This document shows positions 35,805-44,628 of a stretch of DNA of 64,000 nucleotides, one piece after another (position 1 is the stretch's first letter; each line of letters starts with the position of its first letter). Where the stretch lies: the NCBI RefSeq assembly GCF_000250655.1, contig NC_016935.1, forward strand, positions 1,692,001-1,756,000. Reading direction: 5' to 3'. The notes under the pieces are model-generated. The model did no database searches. It was given only the letters and a program-made list of their open reading frames with translations, and had not been told where the DNA came from. The translations under genes and the position numbers were made by a program. Origin of the DNA: Paenibacillus mucilaginosus 3016. GTDB taxonomy: Bacteria; Bacillota; Bacilli; Paenibacillales; NBRC-103111.

Positions 35805-36069
35805 ATGCTGGTTATTAGGTTTTTGGGAGGAGCTAACGGAGAAAAATCGATAAGGCTGCATTTGTATACGAATACCAACCAACGAAAAGCAGCTGCATCT
35901 ACGGGGATACTCATTGTGCCGGGATCACATTTGAATGTACACTGAAACCAGGATCGTATCCCAAACTCCCCGAAACACCAGACCCCATCAGATCGGCGTA
36001 AAGTGGATTCCTATTTCGACACTGCCTGATCAAAATAATGAATAGTCGTTAGCGTTGGAGGTTTGTACA

Positions 36070-36690
36070 ATGAAGCTGTTTATTCTGGGCGCCACTGGCC
36101 GTGTCGGCACCCGGATCGTTGCCGATGCTCTTCGGGGTGAGCATGAAGTCGCCGCATTAGTGCGCCAACCGAATAAGATGGAAGTTACCGGCAGAAAGTT
36201 GACTCTTATTCAAGGTAATGCAACAAACAAGGATGATATACGAATTGCCATGCAAGGTGCCGATGCAGTGTTCAGCTCCCTGGGAACGGACGGGACGACG
36301 ACTCTGTCGGAATCGATGTATATAGTCATAAGAGAAATGAAGCAGCAGGGGATACGGCGGATCGTCTCAGTAGGTACAGCCGGCATTCTGCGTAGCCGAA
36401 CGAATCCGGATCTGTATCGCTATCAGTCATCGGAATCCCGCCGGAGAAGCACGTTTGCAGCAGAAGAACATCGTCGTGTCTACGAACTGCTTCTACATTC
36501 GGACTTGGATTGGACGATCGTATGTCCTACTTACTTGCCAGATGGAGACAGACTTGGAACTTATCGCGTTGAACGCGATTATTTACCGGAAGGTGGAACT
36601 TCGATATCAGTTGCTGATACGGCGGAGTTTGCTTACCGCCAAATCAATAGCGCAGAATATAACTGCTCCAGGGTCGGCATCGCTTATTAG
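36070..36690 (+). CDS. NAD(P)H-binding protein (atypical SDR)
   Basis: A 206-residue protein with ILGATGRVGTRIV at the N-terminus, LVRQP following the second strand and IQGNATNKDDIRIAMQG, as in BVR-B / flavin reductase-like and NAD(P)H-binding NmrA-related families. SVGTAGIL marks the active-site strand. GGAGGTTTGTACA is placed well for ATG 36070; the TTG at 36055 is not needed. It may act as a quinone or flavin reductase. Confidence 0.86.
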   Translation: MKLFILGATGRVGTRIVADALRGEHEVAALVRQPNKMEVTGRKLTLIQGNATNKDDIRIAMQGADAVFSSLGTDGTTTLSESMYIVIREMKQQGIRRIVSVGTAGILRSRTNPDLYRYQSSESRRRSTFAAEEHRRVYELLLHSDLDWTIVCPTYLPDGDRLGTYRVERDYLPEGGTSISVADTAEFAYRQINSAEYNCSRVGIAY

Positions 36691-36723
36691 AGCAATCTAA
36701 ATCTAATTTTTGCGTTAATATTA

Positions 36724-36756
36724 GGCAGCCAGTTCATGGCTGTCTTCCTTCGTTTT
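36724..36756 (+). terminator. Terminator after the NAD(P)H-binding gene
   Basis: GGCAGCC and GGCTGTC with a 7-base loop, then CTTCCTTCGTTTTTAC. Confidence 0.6.
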
Positions 36757-36820
36757 TACTTTTCAACATGGTAGTTAAGTAACCACAGTATCTCTTCATG
36801 AAGAGCGTTAACCGGTAGCC

Positions 36821-36850
36821 TTGTTAAGCTAATGGGCAGGATAGCGTGGT
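36821..36850 (+). repeat. Solo motif of the dispersed element family, R5
   Basis: TTGTTAAGCTAATGGGCAGG then ATAGCG matches the flanking motif of the hairpin elements, without a clear hairpin. The rest of 36756-37086 has nothing I recognise. Confidence 0.6.
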
Positions 36851-37086
36851 TGCACATTTAATTTACTTACAGGTCTTTGTTGAAATTTCTGATTAAAAAA
36901 TAAAGTATTAGACTTGGAAAATAAAACTGTTTAATGAGAAAATATAGTGTTAGACTGCTGCCTTTATTAAATAAAGTACGACCACAAAAAAAGAGGTCGG
37001 ACCAGTAAGTTCTGGTGGACCCCAAATACGAACGGTTAGGTATAAATTCATGAGAAAAATAAACGGGCTGCAATGCAAATAACGAT

Positions 37087-38106
37087 CTATCCGTTTGTGC
37101 TACGTGCTAACAAATGTTTTATGTTATCATCGATAAATTGATTATCGGCACTGTTGATCCCGCGACCGGCAAAATGGCCCCAGATCGACGGGATTGGTTT
37201 AAAGACAGCATTAGGTATAAGCTTAGCTTCGTATTCATTATCGTCCGCTGTGCAGAAGAGGTCTGTGCTTCCCGGCATGATACAGGCAAGAGCCCTAATG
37301 CTCTTAAGTGCCTTATCGAAATCTCCGTTATATAAGGGGTTTGCACTAATATCTGCATGTTGGCCTGTCCATAACATGGCTAGGACATTATGCGGATCCA
37401 TCTTCATAAAGCTATCTTCCCAGACGCCAGCCACAAAATCTTCCAAGGAGTCAAACCCCATCTCACGATAAAGCTCCTCTCTATAAAAAGCATGCGATAA
37501 TCCCCATCCCGCATAGACCCGGCCAACGGCGCGCATGTCTGCAAAAGTCAGCTGGTTTTGTTTATTTGAATCGAAACCAACTGCAGATAGCAGCGCAGCT
37601 TTCATACCGTTCAAGACAACAAATGTATGGGGCCATGGCTTGGCAATTCCCGCGAAAGGTGCAATTCGTTCCACCATCTCTGGATAACTTGCACCCCATT
37701 GAAATGCCTGAATGCCTCCCATGGACCATCCAACTACAAGAGCAATCTTTTGAATGCCGAACTTTTCGGTAATCAGCCGATGCTGGAGCTTAACATTGTC
37801 ATAGATGGTCACCTGCGGAAAGTTAGCACGGTCGAATGGCGGAAGCGTGTTACTAGGGGACGAAGATAATCCATTTCCAAGCAAATTTGGAACGATGATG
37901 AAATATTTCTCGGGATCAAGTGCCATCCCACTCCCAATTAACCATTCATTTTGAACATGCTGGTCGCCAAAAGCAGTTGGATAGACGATGACATTATCTT
38001 TCTTTTCATTCAATATTCCATAAGTCTTATAAGCAAGAAATGCGTTCGGTAACGTCACTCCTGATTGCAAAGATACGTCACCCAAATCAAAAATTTCATA
38101 CTCCAT
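37087..38106 (-). CDS. Alpha/beta hydrolase, homoserine O-acetyltransferase-like
   Basis: A 339-residue alpha/beta hydrolase of the MetX-like group. The oxyanion side is PTAFGDQHVQNEWLIG, the nucleophile elbow VVGWSMGGIQAFQWG (Ser), and the His is probably in SIWGHFAGRG, with Asp in the TADDNEYEAK area. Methionine-pathway MetX uses a longer conserved set, so another acyltransferase or esterase function is likely. ATG 38106 is preferred, with AAAGGAGC upstream. It is divergent from a LysR gene that starts 143 bases away and probably controls it. Confidence 0.85.
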   Translation of the reverse strand: MEYEIFDLGDVSLQSGVTLPNAFLAYKTYGILNEKKDNVIVYPTAFGDQHVQNEWLIGSGMALDPEKYFIIVPNLLGNGLSSSPSNTLPPFDRANFPQVTIYDNVKLQHRLITEKFGIQKIALVVGWSMGGIQAFQWGASYPEMVERIAPFAGIAKPWPHTFVVLNGMKAALLSAVGFDSNKQNQLTFADMRAVGRVYAGWGLSHAFYREELYREMGFDSLEDFVAGVWEDSFMKMDPHNVLAMLWTGQHADISANPLYNGDFDKALKSIRALACIMPGSTDLFCTADDNEYEAKLIPNAVFKPIPSIWGHFAGRGINSADNQFIDDNIKHLLARSTNG

Positions 38107-38249
38107 CGTGTTGTTTGCTCCTTTCAAAATGAAAGCATACATTTAAATTGTATTTCTTGTTGCTAGTATAGATCCGTGGTATCCTCAATAAAAGTGAATG
38201 GAATTCATAGTAGTATTCAATAATATTGAAAGTTAAGGGGGATCGTATA

Positions 38250-39134
38250 TTGGAGTTGCGCCAACTAAATACGTTCCGCACGGTTGCATCAACATTAAAT
38301 TTCACTCGAGCTGCTGAAGTGCTGAACTACGTCCCCTCCAATGTCACGATGCAAGTTAAAGCATTGGAGGATGAGCTTGGTGTCCGCCTCTTTGATCGCT
38401 TGGGCAAGCAGCTCGTTCTCACTACTGCGGGTAAGCGCTTTTTAACTCATATCCAAGGCGTTCTTGACAAATTGGACGAAGCTCACAGCGTCGTTCATGA
38501 CAATGAAAATCTAAGCGGCACCCTAACAATAAGTGCCAATGAGGTTATTTGCGCCTATCGGCTTCCAGCTGTCTTTCAACAGTTTCGTTCGCAGCATCCG
38601 GGAGTACGTCTGATCTTCCGCTCCGTTCCAAATCAAGAGCTCAAGCAAACACTCTTTGAGGGAGCCGCGGATATCGTCTATATGTTGGACGAACCGATTC
38701 GCTCGAGCGTACTTACCGTAGAACCGTTGCTTGAAGAAAATTTCCGCTTGTTCGCTGCTCCAGATCACCCGCTCGCAAAACGAACTGTGCTAAAGCCGGA
38801 AGATTTTCACGGGCAAGTGTTCCTGACAAATGAGAAAGGTTGTCCCTATCGAACCATGTTTGACCGGTCATTTGAGAAAGAGGGCATTGATAGCATTACG
38901 TATTTAGAATTTCAAAGTGCTGAGGCCATTAAACAATGTGCAATTTCAGGAATCGGTATTGCCTTTCTTCCAGAAATCGTAACGGAAGCCGAAGTTGAAC
39001 GCGGGGAACTAGTTCCCCTTTCATGGCAAATTCCTGACTTGCACGTGTATACACAGATGTTGTGGCATAAAGACAAGTGGCTTTCACCAATCGTGTTATC
39101 TTTTATAGAAGCAGCAAGGGAAGTACTTGCCTAA
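38250..39134 (+). CDS. LysR family transcriptional regulator
   Basis: A 294-residue LysR protein: helix-turn-helix LRQLNTFRTVASTLNFTRAAE...VPSNVTMQVKALEDELGVRLFDR, then a periplasmic-binding-like effector domain. The TTG start at 38250 has AAGGGGGA 8 bases upstream and gives the usual family N-terminus; the upstream in-frame ATG at 38226 lacks a site. It is divergent from the hydrolase gene, the standard layout for a LysR and its target. A terminator follows. Confidence 0.92.
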   Translation: MELRQLNTFRTVASTLNFTRAAEVLNYVPSNVTMQVKALEDELGVRLFDRLGKQLVLTTAGKRFLTHIQGVLDKLDEAHSVVHDNENLSGTLTISANEVICAYRLPAVFQQFRSQHPGVRLIFRSVPNQELKQTLFEGAADIVYMLDEPIRSSVLTVEPLLEENFRLFAAPDHPLAKRTVLKPEDFHGQVFLTNEKGCPYRTMFDRSFEKEGIDSITYLEFQSAEAIKQCAISGIGIAFLPEIVTEAEVERGELVPLSWQIPDLHVYTQMLWHKDKWLSPIVLSFIEAAREVLA

Positions 39135-39220
39135 CAAAATGAAAATAAAACCGTTTAGTACATGTATATAATACTTTTCGAGCTGGCACCGTTCGAACAC
39201 CTGGATAAACCAGACCTATT

Positions 39221-39240
39221 TTCATCCTCTGTGGTGCAGC
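39221..39240 (+). repeat. 20-nt sequence repeated at 15511
   Basis: Second perfect copy of TTCATCCTCTGTGGTGCAGC. Confidence 0.6.
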
Positions 39241-39286
39241 TCTGCTTTCGCACTGGAGGGATAAAAGGTGCGTCAGTTCAATAAAC

Positions 39287-39335
39287 CAGCAGTCAAGGAC
39301 TTTAATCTCTCGTCCTTGGCTGTTGCTATTTTTAT
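39287..39335 (+). terminator. Terminator after the LysR gene
   Basis: AGCAGTCAAGGAC and GTCCTTGGCTGTTGCT pair over about 12 bp with one bulge, followed by ATTTTTATTG. Confidence 0.7.
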
Positions 39336-39439
39336 TGCAGGATAACTGGAGGAGTAACAATCGATGTAAAATTTTGGGGGCATATTGGTAATACAATATA
39401 TCGTTCCTAAGTAGAACTAACTACTGATGTTCCCTCATA

Positions 39440-39540
39440 TTGTTCAGCTAACTGGGAACTGTTCAAATCCTTCCAGGAGCAGTTGACCGCCGTAGCACCT
39501 GTTCCTTTTGTCATTAAGCTATTGGGCAGGTTAGTTGAAG
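39440..39540 (+). repeat. Dispersed motif-hairpin-motif element, copy R6
   Basis: Left motif TTCAGCTAACTGGGAACTGT-TCAA, hairpin CCAGGAGCAG ... CACCTGTTCC (weaker pairing), right motif TCATTAAGCTATTGGGCAGG then TTAGTTGAA. This copy shows best that the two motifs are direct copies. No gene is supported between 39336 and 39741. Confidence 0.8.
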
Positions 39541-39741
39541 ATAAATTACGGTGAGCCGAACCAGTAGTTTTACGAGGCGGGCAGGGACTGACGTGCTGTA
39601 GGAGCATTTGGATATATAAATTATTCGTAATCGCTTATTATGGGAGTATAGAAGATATATAATAACACTAAGCCTGCTAGAGCATACTTCATGACTCTTG
39701 CAGGCTTTATTACTTTACGGCGTAAAGGAGGAGTTGTAGAA

Positions 39742-41364
39742 ATGACGGATGTATTAATTGCAGGAGCGGGACCTGTCGGGCTAACATTGGCTTGTGAGCT
39801 GGCTCGGAATGGTGTTTCATTCCGTATTATCGACAAGTCCCGGGAGCCCTCCAAACTTTCCAAAGCACTCGGTATTCACGCACGGTCGTTGGAAATGCTG
39901 GAACGGATGGGCACGATCGAGCCTTTTCTTAAACAGGGATTGAAGGTCCACGGGATGCAAGCTTGGCTGGGAAGCGAAAAGCAGCTCCTGAATATTCGTT
40001 TTGATGATTTGGATTCGCCTTATCCATTTATTTTGGATTTGCCGCAGTCCGAAACGGAACAGATTTTAATTGAACATTTGGCGCAATTCGGTGTGCAGAT
40101 TGAACGGCAGGTCGAGCTGGTCCATTTCTCACAGACGGAAGATATCGTAACTGCAACACTTCGGCATGCGGATCACGAGGAGGAAGCCACAGAGGTAAAA
40201 TGGCTCGTTGGCTGTGACGGTGCACACAGTTCTGTCCGTCATCTTTTGAATCTTCCTTTCGAGGGGGCCGTCTATCCGGAGAACTTTATTTTGGCCGATG
40301 TACGGGTATCCTGGGAGCTCCCAGAGAATGAAATGCATCTTTTTATCCATGAAGAAGGTTTGCTTGCGGCATTTCCTTATGGAAATAACCGATATCGGCT
40401 GATGGCTGAGGTAAACACCCCATTGCAAAGTGAAAAAGTGCCGGATCCAACCCTGGAAGAGTTTCAGCACATCGTCGATGTTCGCGGACCTCGAGGCACC
40501 CGAATTAGCGACCCCGTATGGCTTGCAGGGTTCCGCTCCCACCTTCGCCATGTGAAGGAAACCAGGCACGGAAAGGTATTTTTGGCGGGAGATGCCTCAC
40601 ATATCCATAGTCCAGCCGGCGGGCAAGGCATGAATACGGGCATGCAGGATGCTTTTAATTTGGCATGGAAGCTTGCACTTGTTGCAAGGGGCAGTGCGGC
40701 TGAATCGTTGCTTCAAACCTACTCGCTGGAACGGTTGCCTGTTGCCCATTCTGTCTTGAAAATGACCGATACGATGATCAAAATGATAACCACTAAGAAT
40801 AGAATCACGCAGAAATTGAGGAATCAGCTTGCACCTTTTTTATCATCCAGAGAAGTGGTTCAGAAACGAATTCGAAATCAGATTTCTGAAATTGCAATTA
40901 ACTATCGAAATAGTCCCATCGTGCAGGAGCACCGCTCGTTCATTCAGCATCTGCAACCGCATCACATTCATGCCGGAGATCGGGCACCGGATGTTCAAAC
41001 CTTGATAGGGCCTAACAAAACGGAACAGCGTTTGTTCGAAATCTTGCGAGGTACCCGTCATGCTTTACTTATCGTCGCTTCTGATTCCAAACTTACTGAG
41101 TTAAGACTTGAAGCGTTGGATCGCTGGAAAAACGAAATAGACTTGTATTTGATAATGACTGAGCATCATGAGCAATCATCCCATCACGGTTGTACGATCA
41201 TTCTCGATCCTGCTCATCAACTTCATAAGCGTTATGATATAGGACCTGACAGTCTGGTACTAATAAGGCCGGATGGATATATCGGATACTTAAGCGATTC
41301 CATCAATTTTGATCAGCTGCAACAATATTTGGATCCTTTATTTACAGTCAAACTCGGCGTTTGA
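39742..41364 (+). CDS. FAD-dependent aromatic-type monooxygenase
   Basis: A 540-residue group A flavin monooxygenase. Motifs are GAGPVGLTLACELAR (GxGxxG), LVGCDGAHSSVR (DG motif) and FLAGDASHIHSPAGGQGMNT (GD motif), then LAWKLALVARG. The C-terminal 150 residues form a thioredoxin-like domain, as in PheA/TfdB-type phenol hydroxylases, MhpA and polyketide-tailoring enzymes. AAAGGAGGAG lies before ATG 39742. It likely hydroxylates an aromatic compound using NAD(P)H and O2. It has no partner genes for ring cleavage nearby. A terminator follows. Confidence 0.93.
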   Translation: MTDVLIAGAGPVGLTLACELARNGVSFRIIDKSREPSKLSKALGIHARSLEMLERMGTIEPFLKQGLKVHGMQAWLGSEKQLLNIRFDDLDSPYPFILDLPQSETEQILIEHLAQFGVQIERQVELVHFSQTEDIVTATLRHADHEEEATEVKWLVGCDGAHSSVRHLLNLPFEGAVYPENFILADVRVSWELPENEMHLFIHEEGLLAAFPYGNNRYRLMAEVNTPLQSEKVPDPTLEEFQHIVDVRGPRGTRISDPVWLAGFRSHLRHVKETRHGKVFLAGDASHIHSPAGGQGMNTGMQDAFNLAWKLALVARGSAAESLLQTYSLERLPVAHSVLKMTDTMIKMITTKNRITQKLRNQLAPFLSSREVVQKRIRNQISEIAINYRNSPIVQEHRSFIQHLQPHHIHAGDRAPDVQTLIGPNKTEQRLFEILRGTRHALLIVASDSKLTELRLEALDRWKNEIDLYLIMTEHHEQSSHHGCTIILDPAHQLHKRYDIGPDSLVLIRPDGYIGYLSDSINFDQLQQYLDPLFTVKLGV

Positions 41365-41423
41365 AACTCGAACGGGTAGAATTTTAAGATTAGCGATAGC
41401 TTAATAGCTAAATTAAAACACGT

Positions 41424-41452
41424 CGGCAGCCGGCCAAAGATCGGCTGCCGTT
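41424..41452 (+). terminator. Terminator after the monooxygenase gene
   Basis: CGGCAGCCGG and TCGGCTGCCG form a 9-10 bp stem with a short loop, then TTTAAG. Confidence 0.65.
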
Positions 41453-41473
41453 TAAGTACATCGAAAACTGGGC

Positions 41474-41965
41474 TCACGGGGTGATCACCTTAAAATTAGC
41501 GTCGCTCATCTGTGGAACAATACCCATCTCCTTGCAAAATACATAGGAAAAATAACTTGCACTTTGAAACCGGCAAGAAATAGCTATCTTGCTGATCGTT
41601 CTATCCGTATCGTGCAACATCTCACAGCTTTTTTGGATGCGATACCGTGTCAGATAGGATTTCGGAGTTTGACCTATATAACTGCCGAACAGCTCACAAC
41701 ATCGACTCCTTCATACAGAACCCGTGGCTGCCATCTCATCAAGCGTAATTTTGTTCTCATAGTGCCGAAGAATGAAATCGGTCATCTTCCAAACCACTGT
41801 CCAGAACGGATCATTTGCAAGTTGTCCTGAATTTAAAGTTAAATGATCTCCCATGCATGCACATAGGGACATAGCCTGCGATAGTAAGCGAAGCGGATTG
41901 CGTGTTTGACTGTGCATCTCATCATAGATCTGAATAAGCGAGAGCAGACGGGAGACGATAGTTCA
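41474..41965 (-). pseudogene. AraC family regulator, N-terminally truncated and with an in-frame stop
   Basis: On the minus strand one frame gives RLLSLIQIYDEMHSQTRNP, then KMTDFILRHYENKITLDEMA, a TGA at 41713-41711, and then CCELFGSYIGQTPKSYLTRY, KSCEMLHDTDRTISKIA and SYFSYVFCKEMGIVPQ, ending at 41474. This is the AraC double helix-turn-helix DNA-binding domain. The sensor domain is missing, and the upstream break coincides with element R7. The stop replaces one codon in the turn after the first helix. Confidence 0.85.
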
Positions 41966-42035
41966 ACGATCCAGGAGCAGTTTGCCGCGGCAGCTGCTCC
42001 ATTTTTCATTGAAGTAGTGGGCAGGGTGGTCCCAA
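41947..42035 (+). repeat. Dispersed motif-hairpin-motif element, copy R7
   Basis: Left motif GGGAGACGATAGTTCAAC, hairpin CAGGAGCAG ... CAGCTGCTCC, right motif TTCATTGAAGTAGTGGGCAG. It overlaps the truncated 5' edge of the AraC pseudogene. Confidence 0.8.
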
Positions 42036-42093
42036 TATATGGTAGTATATTTACGTACATTATCCTTTCCATTTATCTGCGGAGGTTCTTAAG

Positions 42094-42735
42094 ATGCCTT
42101 ATCCGATGGTCCATTTTGCTATTGCTTCAGAACTTTGTTTGTGCATGCCAACTCCGAGTTTTTTAATTGGAAGTATTGCTCCGGATGCTATCCATGTAAG
42201 AGAAAATGTGACTAGAAAAGATAAGGGAATTACTCATTTTGTATACGAAGATAAATTCCCTAGTATTGAAGTGCTTAAGGGAAAATGTTTGTATTATCTA
42301 AGCTTACATTATGATGTTGACTGGAAAAATTACATCCTTAGATATTTCGCTCATATCTATGCGGACATCAGATGGACGGAAACTGTGTTTATGAATTTTG
42401 AACAGGAGTATCAAGGGGAAAAAGACGATATAAGAAAAACCTATAATAAGGAGTCAAATCAGGTTGAGTTTGACCTGATGAGAGAGGAATGGACAGATGA
42501 TGTTCTTAAAAAGCTACATATAGCAGCCGCCTACACTATTGAACCATTGTTAACCCAGATTGAAGTAAATCAATACCGTGATATAAAGCTACAATGGCTA
42601 CGTGACAGGGGAAATGAACCCCAGATAATTCCTGTTTACTTAAGAGAAGATGTTATAGAGAATTTTGTTTCTAAAACAACAAGTGAGCTTAACGACTTAT
42701 ATAGAGATGGGGAGTCGCTGTCTCCATTGAACTAA
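42094..42735 (+). CDS. Zinc-dependent phospholipase C-like hydrolase
   Basis: A 213-residue protein beginning MPYPMVHFAIASEL, with FLIGSIAPDAIHVR and KGITHF, then YFAHIYADIRW, which supply His/Asp residues typical of the zn_dep_PLPC-like family. No signal peptide is present. The gene is AT-rich compared with its neighbours, suggesting separate acquisition. CTGCGGAGG lies before the ATG. Phospholipase activity is not proven for this branch; a metal-dependent hydrolase is the safer name. Confidence 0.75.
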   Translation: MPYPMVHFAIASELCLCMPTPSFLIGSIAPDAIHVRENVTRKDKGITHFVYEDKFPSIEVLKGKCLYYLSLHYDVDWKNYILRYFAHIYADIRWTETVFMNFEQEYQGEKDDIRKTYNKESNQVEFDLMREEWTDDVLKKLHIAAAYTIEPLLTQIEVNQYRDIKLQWLRDRGNEPQIIPVYLREDVIENFVSKTTSELNDLYRDGESLSPLN

Positions 42736-42940
42736 CAACCCTAGCAAGTAATGATTCAACTATCGGGAGACGTTAGTTCCACAACAAACAACCATGATGA
42801 GGCTGCCAGTAAGATCGGTGGTCCCATTGAGTCAGTTTGGGTTTTATAGCAGCTTAAGCTGTCCTATTAGACGTCCGCACCCTCATGTGAGAAGCTAAAG
42901 GAATAAACGCCAGACGCACACAAAGAAAAGGAGTGAAATC

Positions 42941-43609
42941 ATGAAATTTCTGCTTACATCTGGAGGCATCAATAACAAAAGCATACACGAAGCGCTGGTT
43001 GGCATGCTGGGCAAGCCGATCGCCGACTCCAACGCCCTGTGCATCCCCACCGCGATGTACGGACACCCCTGGGTCGGCCCCGGCGTCAAAGCCTGGGAAT
43101 TCATCAGTGGAAAAGAAGAGAATCCTATGGTCAACCTGGGCTGGAAGTCTGTCGGCGTGCTGGAGCTCACAGCGCTGCCAAGCATCAGCGAAGACCGCTG
43201 GGTGCCGTTGGTCCGGGAGACGGACGTCCTGCTGGTGGCGGGCGGAGACGCCCTCTACCTGTGCCACTGGATGCGGCAATCCGGGCTGGCAGACCTTTTG
43301 CCGTCGCTGCAGGCAGTATATGTTGGAATGAGCGCCGGTAGTATGGTGATGGCACCTAACATCGGGGAATTCTTCGTTGGCTGGACTCCATCCAACGGTG
43401 GCGATGAAGCACTGGGACTGGTTGATTTTGCAATGTTTCCGCATCTGGATCACGAAATGCTGCCGCATAACACAATGGCCTCTGCAGAGAGCTGGGCCGC
43501 CAGGATGCAGGGGCCGGGGTATGCGATTGATGATCAGACCGCCATCAAAGTGATCGACGGAGCAGTTGAAGTTGTTTCCGAAGGACATTGGAAACTTTTT
43601 TCGCCCTAG
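42941..43609 (+). CDS. Peptidase E-like (S51, class I glutamine amidotransferase-like) protein
   Basis: A 222-residue protein with MKFLLTSGGINNKSI at the start, LLVAGGDALYL and the nucleophile elbow VGMSAGSMVM (Ser in place of Cys), features of the S51 peptidase E family that cleaves Asp-X dipeptides. Later HLDHE may hold the catalytic His. AAAGGAG precedes the ATG. It stands alone between elements, so it looks like a single-gene cargo unit. Confidence 0.88.
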   Translation: MKFLLTSGGINNKSIHEALVGMLGKPIADSNALCIPTAMYGHPWVGPGVKAWEFISGKEENPMVNLGWKSVGVLELTALPSISEDRWVPLVRETDVLLVAGGDALYLCHWMRQSGLADLLPSLQAVYVGMSAGSMVMAPNIGEFFVGWTPSNGGDEALGLVDFAMFPHLDHEMLPHNTMASAESWAARMQGPGYAIDDQTAIKVIDGAVEVVSEGHWKLFSP

Positions 43610-43624
43610 TCAAAAAGAAATGGG

Positions 43625-43690
43625 GCATTGAGCTAACTGGGAACGATAGTTCAATTGATAAAGCGGCCGCGGCCGCTTATTTTGTTTCAT
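43625..43690 (+). repeat. Dispersed motif-hairpin-motif element, copy R8
   Basis: Left motif CATTGAGCTAACTGGGAACG then ATAGTTCAA, hairpin AAGCGGCCGC / GCGGCCGCTT (a palindrome quite unlike that in other copies) and a short TTTCAT on the right. Confidence 0.75.
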
Positions 43691-43862
43691 ATGCAAACCT
43701 GTATCCAGGTCGGTTTAACTTTCATTATCGCCCTAAGTCTGTCTAAAAGCAGAATGTGTGAGGGACTGCGTACAAGGACACATTTTAATCTGCTGTCCAA
43801 TCCGGACAAGCGAAGAATCCCATAAACTGATTGTAAGCTTGAACCAGAAGGAGGCGACAACT

Positions 43863-43976
43863 ATGGGTTATGCAGGCGGAGCTGGTGTAGGTTGTGGTGG
43901 CGGATTCACGAGCACAGGGGTTATCCTGGTTCTTTTCATCCTGCTTGTAATCGTCTCTACTGCTTTCGTCATCTAA
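43863..43976 (+). CDS. YjcZ family small spore protein, copy 1
   Basis: A 37-residue peptide with a glycine-rich N-terminus (GYAGGAGVGCGGGF) and one membrane helix (STGVILVLFILLVIVSTAFVI). It belongs to the YjcZ/YoyG-type small proteins made during sporulation. AAGGAGGCGACAACT gives a near-perfect ribosome site. A terminator follows at 7 bases, so the gene is a single transcription unit. Confidence 0.9.
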   Translation: MGYAGGAGVGCGGGFTSTGVILVLFILLVIVSTAFVI

Positions 43977-43980
43977 GTCC

Positions 43981-44010
43981 AAAAAAGGTGCTCAATTGGG
44001 CGCCTTTTTT
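43981..44010 (+). terminator. Terminator after YjcZ copy 1
   Basis: AAAAAAGGTGC and GCGCCTTTTTT with one G-U pair and an 8-base loop; works in both directions. Confidence 0.85.
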
Positions 44011-44149
44011 AATACATAAGACATATAGCTTTTTGTCTGCCCGTGAGGGACAAGGATGGCTAGTTATTCGCCTTTTTGTGAATATGGCCTATACCTTCGA
44101 GATAAACACTCATACAATACAGTATCGGTGCACGAGGGGAGGAACCACG

Positions 44150-44245
44150 ATGAGTTGCGTTAAAGGGTACTATACAAGCACAGGAGTAATTCTGGTCCTT
44201 TACATTCTGTTGGTTATCGTTCTTGGGGCCGGCTGGCTCATTTAA
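44150..44245 (+). CDS. YjcZ family small spore protein, copy 2
   Basis: A 31-residue peptide sharing TSTGVILVLYILLVIVLGAGW with copy 1, but with a shorter front (SCVKGYY) lacking the glycines. GGGGAGG lies 6 bases upstream. The pair arose by duplication. A terminator with a 12-bp stem follows. Confidence 0.88.
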   Translation: MSCVKGYYTSTGVILVLYILLVIVLGAGWLI

Positions 44246-44254
44246 GAAAGGGTT

Positions 44255-44282
44255 AAAACTCAAGCCTAAGGCTTGAGTTTTA
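44255..44282 (+). terminator. Terminator after YjcZ copy 2
   Basis: AAAACTCAAGCC and GGCTTGAGTTTT, 12 bp, with a 3-base loop. Confidence 0.8.
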
Positions 44283-44440
44283 ATGTTTATGGCGACGGGA
44301 GTTAAAAAATTTATATGGATGGGTTACATAAAAGCACAAACCGGAATAAAACATCTGTATAGAGGTCAACCGCCTCGACCTCTAACCAGCTGACGCTCAA
44401 ATGGTCAGCGGGGCAGCCCATTGTTGTACCTTTCAGAGCA

Positions 44441-44482
44441 CCAAAGAAGCTTCCAAGCATTCTTGCCTGGGAGCTTCTTTGG
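44441..44482. repeat. 14-bp inverted repeat
   Basis: CCAAAGAAGCTTCC and GGGAGCTTCTTTGG with a 14-base loop. No gene is supported in 44283-44628. It may be a bidirectional terminator or a remnant of a mobile end. Confidence 0.55.
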
Positions 44483-44503
44483 CTAATCGTAAGATAGCAG
44501 CAG

Positions 44504-44592
44504 GTTCATTGAAGTAACTGGAGACGATAGTTCAACCAGAACAGAGAGCAATCCGTCGAGTTGCTGCACTCTGTTTCATTGATTAATTTAGA
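44504..44592 (+). repeat. Dispersed motif-hairpin-motif element, copy R9
   Basis: Left motif TTCATTGAAGTAACTGGAGA then CGATAGTTCAAC, hairpin ACAGAG-AGCAA ... TTGCTGCACTCTGT with different bases from other copies, right motif TTTCATTGATTAA. Confidence 0.75.
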
Positions 44593-44628
44593 CTGAATGA
44601 TACGGATACGAAGGTCAGGCACATCGTT

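Noticed and set aside
12791..44592. Hairpin repeats as a CRISPR array or integron attC array
   Set aside because: Copies are kilobases apart with no spacers of even length, no cas genes, and no integron integrase; attC core sites were not recognised.
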